Shown here: in pieces, positions 59,501 through 64,000 of the stretch
Position numbering within the stretch: the stretch's first letter is position 1
How the letters are laid out: each line of letters begins with the position of its first letter
Assembly: GCF_032121415.1 (NCBI RefSeq)
Contig: NZ_CP135079.1
Location: forward strand, 6,448,001 to 6,512,000
DNA: 64,000 nucleotides
DNA from: Streptomyces parvus
GTDB taxonomy: Bacteria > Actinomycetota > Actinomycetes > Streptomycetales > Streptomycetaceae
Direction of reading: 5' to 3'
Notes under the pieces: model-generated
Database searches by the model: none
What the model was told of the DNA's origin: nothing
Seen by the model: only the letters and a program-made list of their open reading frames with translations
Made by a program: the position numbers and the translations under genes

Positions 59501-62500
59501 ATGGATCCCAGACAGGAACTCGTCTCGTACCTGCACCGCCGACTCGTCGGTCCTGCCTCCGGCGAAAGCGAGCTGCTCGACGCGCCGCCCGACCGTGAGT
59601 ACCTGATGGGAACTCTGTATCCGCAGGAGGCCGATCTGCAGAGGCAGTTGGACCTCGCAGCGGAGGAGCTCGACGGCACCGGCACGGAGGGCGGTGCCGA
59701 GGACACGGCGCCCGCGGCGGACCCTGTGCCCGAGTCCAACTCCTGGCTGCCGTCCTCGCTCGGCCTCAGCTTCTACACCGACGCCACGACCGTCGACATC
59801 CGCTGTGCCGGAGCCCGCTACAGGACTCTCGCCGCCACCGGGGGGCGGGGCCGCCGCTGGGAACGCGTCCCGCTGCCCGAGGAGACCCACGCGCTCGGAC
59901 CCGACCGGGACCACGTCCCCGTGCTCGACGGACGTGCCGAGATCCGCATCCGCAGGCGCGCCTTCGGCTCCGGACAGCTCGTCACCGTTGCTCTGGTCAA
60001 CACCGCCCACCACGAACAGGCGCTCGGTAAGGCCGCGCAATGGGACCGGATGCTCTTCCAGGTCGAACTGGAAGCGTGGCCCGCGGACGGCGATGTGCTG
60101 CCCTACCCGAGCGTGCGACTGGCCAGCCGTGACCCGGAGGAACAGGAACTGCGTCTGCAGTACCGGCACGTCCGCACACACGCCGTCGGACACGGCTGCG
60201 CGGTCGAGGAGCGATATGCCTCGCACGACGAGCGTGGCGAACGGGCGGTAGTGGCTGTCAAGGCCGCCGTCATGCCTGAGGCCGAGGTCAGCGCCGTCCG
60301 CGCGGCCGGCTTCACCGGATCGCCCGTGCTGAACGTGCTCCACCTCGCCGACCCCGCCGTGCCCCTCGCCCAACTTCACGAGGAGTTGGCGGAGTTCGCC
60401 GCCGACTACCGAGCCTGGTACGTGGGACAGCTGAACACCGAGGTCCCCGCCTGGGGCCGAGAAGCCGCCGCCCGCGTCCTGGCCCGCATCAACGCCGCCG
60501 TCACCCGGATCGAGTCCGGCGTCCGAACCCTCTGCGATCCGGCGCGGCCCGAGCTGCTGCACGCCTTCCGTACCGCGAACCGCGCGATGGCCCTCCAGAT
60601 GCGGCACTCCGCCCGCGATCAGGCAGGTGAACGCCGCGCCCGCCGTGAAGCGGTGCTCCTCGACCCGGAGCCGAGCCCGGATGCCGTATGGCGGCCTTTC
60701 CAGCTAGCGTTCTTCCTGCTCGCCCTGGACGGCGTGGCCAACCCCCGGCACCGAGACCGGGCGACGGCCGACCTGATCTGGTTCCCGACCGGTGGCGGAA
60801 AGACGGAGGCCTACCTCCTGCTGGCCGCGTTCACCATGGTGCTCCGCCGGGGCGAGGAGGGCGGTGGGGGCACCGCGGTGCTGAGCCGCTACACCCTGAG
60901 CCTGCTCACCACCCAGCAGTTCCAACGCGCGGCCACCACCATCTGCGCTCTGGAGACGCTGCGCCGCGCCGACCCGGCACCCTACGGGGACGAGCCGTTC
61001 TCCATCGGCCTGTGGGTGGGCGAGGCCACCTCCCCGAACTCGTACGAGAACGCACGCGCGGTCTTCGGCGACGTGCGCGGTGCCGCCCGGCCCGACGACG
61101 TCTTCATCCTCGACCGCTGCCCGTGGTGCGGCACACGCATCATGCCCGCCCACAAGTCGCCCGACATCGGGGACTACGGAGTACGCGCCACCGCCGACTC
61201 GTTCACCTTCTACTGCCCGCGCGAGGAGTGCGCCTTCCACGACGCGCTGCCCGTCGCCGTCGTCGACGAGCAGCTGTACGACCGGCCGCCCACCTTCGTC
61301 CTGGGCACCGTGGACAAGTTCGCCCGGCTCGCATGGGAACCGCGCTCGGGACGGCTGTTCGGCGCGGGAACCGCGAACCTGCCGCCGTCCCTCGTCATCC
61401 AGGACGAGCTGCACCTGCTCACCGGACCGCTCGGCACCACCGTCGGCCTGTACGAGGCGGCGGTGCTCGGGCTGTGCACCACCCGCGACGGCATCGGAGC
61501 CAAGGTCGTGGCGTCCACCGCGACGATTCGCCGCTCCGGCGAGCAGATCCGGGCCCTGTACGGCAGCGGCGCCCAGCTCTTCCCGCCCGCCGGACTCGAC
61601 GCCCGGCACTCCTACTTCGCCGAACCCGACACGTCCCGGCCCGGCCGCCGCTACCTCGGCGTCATGGCCCAGGGACACACGGCGGGTCGCGCCGCCGTCG
61701 CCACCGCCGCCGCGATGCTCCAGGGCGCCTACGAACTCCCGGAGGAACACCGAGACGCCTACTGGACGCTGGTCGCCTACCACCACAGCCTCCGCGAACT
61801 CGGCCGTACGGTGACCGCCGCGGCCGATGACATCCCCGCACAGCTCACAGGGCTGGATTCAGGGTCGGGAATCCGGGCACTGGCGGACCACCAGGTGCAG
61901 GAACTCACCAGCAACCTGCCACGCGCCGAACAGCCCGTCCTCCTCGACCGGCTCGAAAAGCCCTGGTCCGACGCTCAGTCGGTGTCGTTCCTGCCCTGCA
62001 CCAACATGCTGTCCGTCGGCATTGATGTGAAGCGGCTCGCGCTGATGCTCATGCAGGGTCAGCCCAAGACCACGGCCGAATACATCCAGGCCACGAGCCG
62101 GGTCGGCCGGCACACCGTGCCCGGTCTCGTCGTCACCTTCTTCAACGCCACCCGCCCCAGAGACCGTTCGCACTACGAGACCTTCGACGTGTACCACCGC
62201 TCCCTCTACCGGCACGTCGAACCGACGAGCGTCACCCCCTGGTCCGTGCCCTCACGCCGGCGCGCCCTGCACGCCGCGCTGGTCATCCTCGTACGCCACC
62301 GCCTCGGCCTTGCCGCCGAGAACCAGGCCGGGCACATCCTCGACCGGCTGCCCGAAGTGGAAGCCCTCGGCGGTCAGCTGGCGGAACGGGCCGCCGCCGG
62401 TGAACCGTATGCCGCCGACGCCGTGCGCAAGGAGGTCGCGGAACTCCTCGCCGACTGGGAGGACGCCGCGCGCGAGGCCCGCAAGGACGGCCGCGAGCTG

Positions 62501-62638
62501 TACTACCGCAGCCAGGGCAAGGGACAGTCCAATCTGATCAAGAGCTTCGAACAACGCTACGGCCTGTGGGAGACACCGAACTCCATGCGCAACGTCGACC
62601 GGGAATGCCAGGTGATGGTGAAGGGGGCCGACCTGTGA
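59501..62638 (+). CDS. drmA: DISARM helicase DrmA
   Basis: The start is ATG 59501 after AGGAGCACC; 1,045 residues. DrmA hallmarks: N-terminal FGLSFYTDATTVDIRCAGARYR-type beta region, Walker A WFPTGGGKTEAYLLLAAF near 427, RYTLSLLTTQQFQRA, a zinc region with CPWCGTRI near 539 and CPREECAFH near 568, VDKFARL, DEXH motif VIQDELHLLTGPLGTTVGLYEA near 632, and C-terminal MLSVGIDVKRLALMLMQGQPKTTAEYIQATSRVGR near 833. Known role: DrmA with DrmB forms the DISARM core complex that binds DNA and senses unmethylated phage DNA. Stop overlaps the DrmB start (GTGA). Confidence 0.88.
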   Translation: MDPRQELVSYLHRRLVGPASGESELLDAPPDREYLMGTLYPQEADLQRQLDLAAEELDGTGTEGGAEDTAPAADPVPESNSWLPSSLGLSFYTDATTVDIRCAGARYRTLAATGGRGRRWERVPLPEETHALGPDRDHVPVLDGRAEIRIRRRAFGSGQLVTVALVNTAHHEQALGKAAQWDRMLFQVELEAWPADGDVLPYPSVRLASRDPEEQELRLQYRHVRTHAVGHGCAVEERYASHDERGERAVVAVKAAVMPEAEVSAVRAAGFTGSPVLNVLHLADPAVPLAQLHEELAEFAADYRAWYVGQLNTEVPAWGREAAARVLARINAAVTRIESGVRTLCDPARPELLHAFRTANRAMALQMRHSARDQAGERRARREAVLLDPEPSPDAVWRPFQLAFFLLALDGVANPRHRDRATADLIWFPTGGGKTEAYLLLAAFTMVLRRGEEGGGGTAVLSRYTLSLLTTQQFQRAATTICALETLRRADPAPYGDEPFSIGLWVGEATSPNSYENARAVFGDVRGAARPDDVFILDRCPWCGTRIMPAHKSPDIGDYGVRATADSFTFYCPREECAFHDALPVAVVDEQLYDRPPTFVLGTVDKFARLAWEPRSGRLFGAGTANLPPSLVIQDELHLLTGPLGTTVGLYEAAVLGLCTTRDGIGAKVVASTATIRRSGEQIRALYGSGAQLFPPAGLDARHSYFAEPDTSRPGRRYLGVMAQGHTAGRAAVATAAAMLQGAYELPEEHRDAYWTLVAYHHSLRELGRTVTAAADDIPAQLTGLDSGSGIRALADHQVQELTSNLPRAEQPVLLDRLEKPWSDAQSVSFLPCTNMLSVGIDVKRLALMLMQGQPKTTAEYIQATSRVGRHTVPGLVVTFFNATRPRDRSHYETFDVYHRSLYRHVEPTSVTPWSVPSRRRALHAALVILVRHRLGLAAENQAGHILDRLPEVEALGGQLAERAAAGEPYAADAVRKEVAELLADWEDAAREARKDGRELYYRSQGKGQSNLIKSFEQRYGLWETPNSMRNVDRECQVMVKGADL

Positions 62639-64000
62639 GCCGCACACTCCGTGTACGCCAGTCGCAGACCGTTCTGCCGTTCGGCGTCGGGGCCGTCTTC
62701 GACATCCAGGGCGAGTCGTTCGTCGCCACGGGCATCGGCGACTGGCCGCAGAAGGCCAGACAGCGCGTCGAGTCGCCCCGGCTCGCGGCCCGTCTCGGCG
62801 TCACCGGTTTCTACGCTGCGCCCCCCACGGCCAACGACCGCTTCGACACCCCCGACGCTCCCGGAGCCCCCTACATCCGCTTCCCGTCCTGGCTGTTCTG
62901 CGGGGCCTGCCGCCGTATGCAGCGGTGGCGCATCGCCGATGAGAAGCCGGGGCAGCCGCCCCGCTGCCCGTCCTGCTCACCCGGCCGGACCCTCGCCCCC
63001 ATGCGGTTCGTCCAGATCTGCGCGGCCGGTCACCTCGGCGACGTCGACTGGTGGTTCTGGGCACACTCGCGGCGAGAAGCAGGCGAACGGCGGCAGTGCG
63101 GCGAACGTGAGAAGCTCCGCTTCCTCGTGTCCGAGCGCGCCTCCGGCCTCGAAGCGCTCTCCGTCACGTGCACGGCCAAGGGGTGCGGGGCCTCCCGCGA
63201 CCTGCTCGACATCCTCGGCACGCACGGCATGCGCTGTTCGGGACGTAACCCCTGGCAGCGGGCCAACGAAGCCACAGAGTGCGTCATGCCCGTACAGATC
63301 GTGCAGCGCACAGCGGGCAACCTGTACTACCCGGTGGTGCACTCGGCGCTCGACATCCCCGAGTCGGACGCGCCTGCCTCGTACGGAGACGAGGAACGCG
63401 CCGGACGCGTACGCGAGCACGACCTGTGGGTGTCGCTCTGCCGGGTCGCCGGCACCCCGCGCGCCGACGTCTTCCGCACGATGATCCAGGAGGACACCGG
63501 CGCCGAGGACCGGCTTCTCGACGCCCTGCTCGCCGAGGAGACGGGGCAGCCCCTGCCCGTCACATCGTCCGACCCGGCAACGGCGCCCGCCCGCCCCGAC
63601 CTCAGTCGCGAGGAGTGGGTCGCCTTCACCGCACCGGCCCCGCCCGCCACCCGGGACTTCGCACTGCGCGGGACCACCCTCGGACTCGGACAGGAGACCG
63701 CCGAACCCTGGGCCGGCCTGCACCGCCGCATCGGCCGGATCGTGCTCGCCGACCGATTGCGCGAGGTGCGCGCACTGTCCGGCTTCAGCCGCGTCTCCCC
63801 GGACGCGTCCCTCGTCCCCGCCGACACCGCCCGGCGCCTGAAATGGCTCCCTGCCGTCGAAGTCTTCGGCGAGGGCGTCCTCCTCACCCTCGACCAGGAC
63901 GAACTCACCTCCTGGGAAGGCGCCCCAGAGGTGCGCCGGCGGGTCGCGGGCATGCGCGCCGACCTCGACCGGTCCTTTCAGAAGGAACGGCTCCAAGCCC
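62635..64000 (+). CDS. drmB: DISARM DUF1998 protein DrmB, 3' end cut by the window
   Basis: The start is GTG 62635, overlapping the DrmA stop; 455 codons are visible and no stop is reached. The N-terminus VRQSQTVLPFGVGAVFDIQGESFVATG and the zinc motif CGACRRMQRWR with CPSCSPGR are those of DrmB; MRFVQICAAGHLGDVDWWFWAH follows, a characteristic block. The C-terminal DUF1998 domain itself would be beyond base 64000. Known role: stable partner of DrmA. The phospholipase-D-type nuclease DrmC normally follows. Confidence 0.85.
   Translation, partial: MSRTLRVRQSQTVLPFGVGAVFDIQGESFVATGIGDWPQKARQRVESPRLAARLGVTGFYAAPPTANDRFDTPDAPGAPYIRFPSWLFCGACRRMQRWRIADEKPGQPPRCPSCSPGRTLAPMRFVQICAAGHLGDVDWWFWAHSRREAGERRQCGEREKLRFLVSERASGLEALSVTCTAKGCGASRDLLDILGTHGMRCSGRNPWQRANEATECVMPVQIVQRTAGNLYYPVVHSALDIPESDAPASYGDEERAGRVREHDLWVSLCRVAGTPRADVFRTMIQEDTGAEDRLLDALLAEETGQPLPVTSSDPATAPARPDLSREEWVAFTAPAPPATRDFALRGTTLGLGQETAEPWAGLHRRIGRIVLADRLREVRALSGFSRVSPDASLVPADTARRLKWLPAVEVFGEGVLLTLDQDELTSWEGAPEVRRRVAGMRADLDRSFQKERLQA

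Noticed and set aside
1..64000. CRISPR arrays, rRNA or tRNA genes, integrase gene
   Set aside because: None recognised by eye. Repeats seen are short (CAGGGACTTTC at 19215-19275) and irregular.

Overview
The window is very high-GC, with short GTGA/ATGA gene overlaps, many GTG starts and protein families typical of Streptomyces or a close relative. No species-level marker gene is present. It falls into three parts.

Part 1 (1-16.3 kb, plus cargo to about 20.1 kb) is the conjugation and maintenance block of an actinobacterial integrative conjugative element (ICE). Nearly everything is on the minus strand: a NlpC/P60 cell-wall hydrolase, a DUF6112-like small membrane protein, a VirB8-like anchored protein, a TrbL/VirB6-like polytopic protein, an SCO6880-family protein, a VirB4-type ATPase, several ICE-specific proteins of unknown function, a VirD4/TraG coupling protein split by a frameshift, and a DnaB-N-domain protein. 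Cargo includes a lower-GC gene ending in a HEPN-like Rx4H motif and an orphan DNA methyltransferase. An excisionase-like gene lies at 19.6-19.8 kb, but no integrase is visible. Between the methyltransferase and the excisionase is a scar: an IS110 transposase fused in frame to an IS630-type segment, then a 20-codon tail that looks like the 3' end of an L-serine dehydratase gene.

Part 2 (20.7-42 kb) is a dense defence island. A plus-strand HTH/N6-adenine methylase faces a six-gene minus-strand operon: SMC/Rad50-like ATPase, small helical protein, coiled-coil protein, McrB, McrC, UvrD-type helicase. A second, divergent McrBC pair follows, then a PUA/EVE-like protein, an Mrr-like protein, a frameshifted anti-sigma-type ATPase, a CoiA-like protein with three tandem C-terminal repeats, and an EcsC-family protein.

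Part 3 (42-64 kb) is a class 1 DISARM locus in an unusual split layout. DrmMI (methylase) and DrmD (SNF2 helicase) are on the minus strand behind a 2,098-residue Ser/Thr kinase-DEAD helicase-DUF1998-nuclease-like fusion. On the plus strand a 1,234-residue sigma-70 protein with a long coiled-coil tail leads into DrmA and DrmB; DrmB runs off the right edge.

The most striking non-coding signal is a 15-bp palindrome of the form GTTGACG-T-CGTCAAC over the -35 region of three promoters: before the HTH-methylase (20698), before the SMC-McrBC operon (32400) and in the DISARM divergent promoter (55674). It suggests that these clusters form one regulon. The combined kinase, sigma factor, coiled-coil and shared operator make a regulated defence super-locus the best candidate here for a previously undescribed system.
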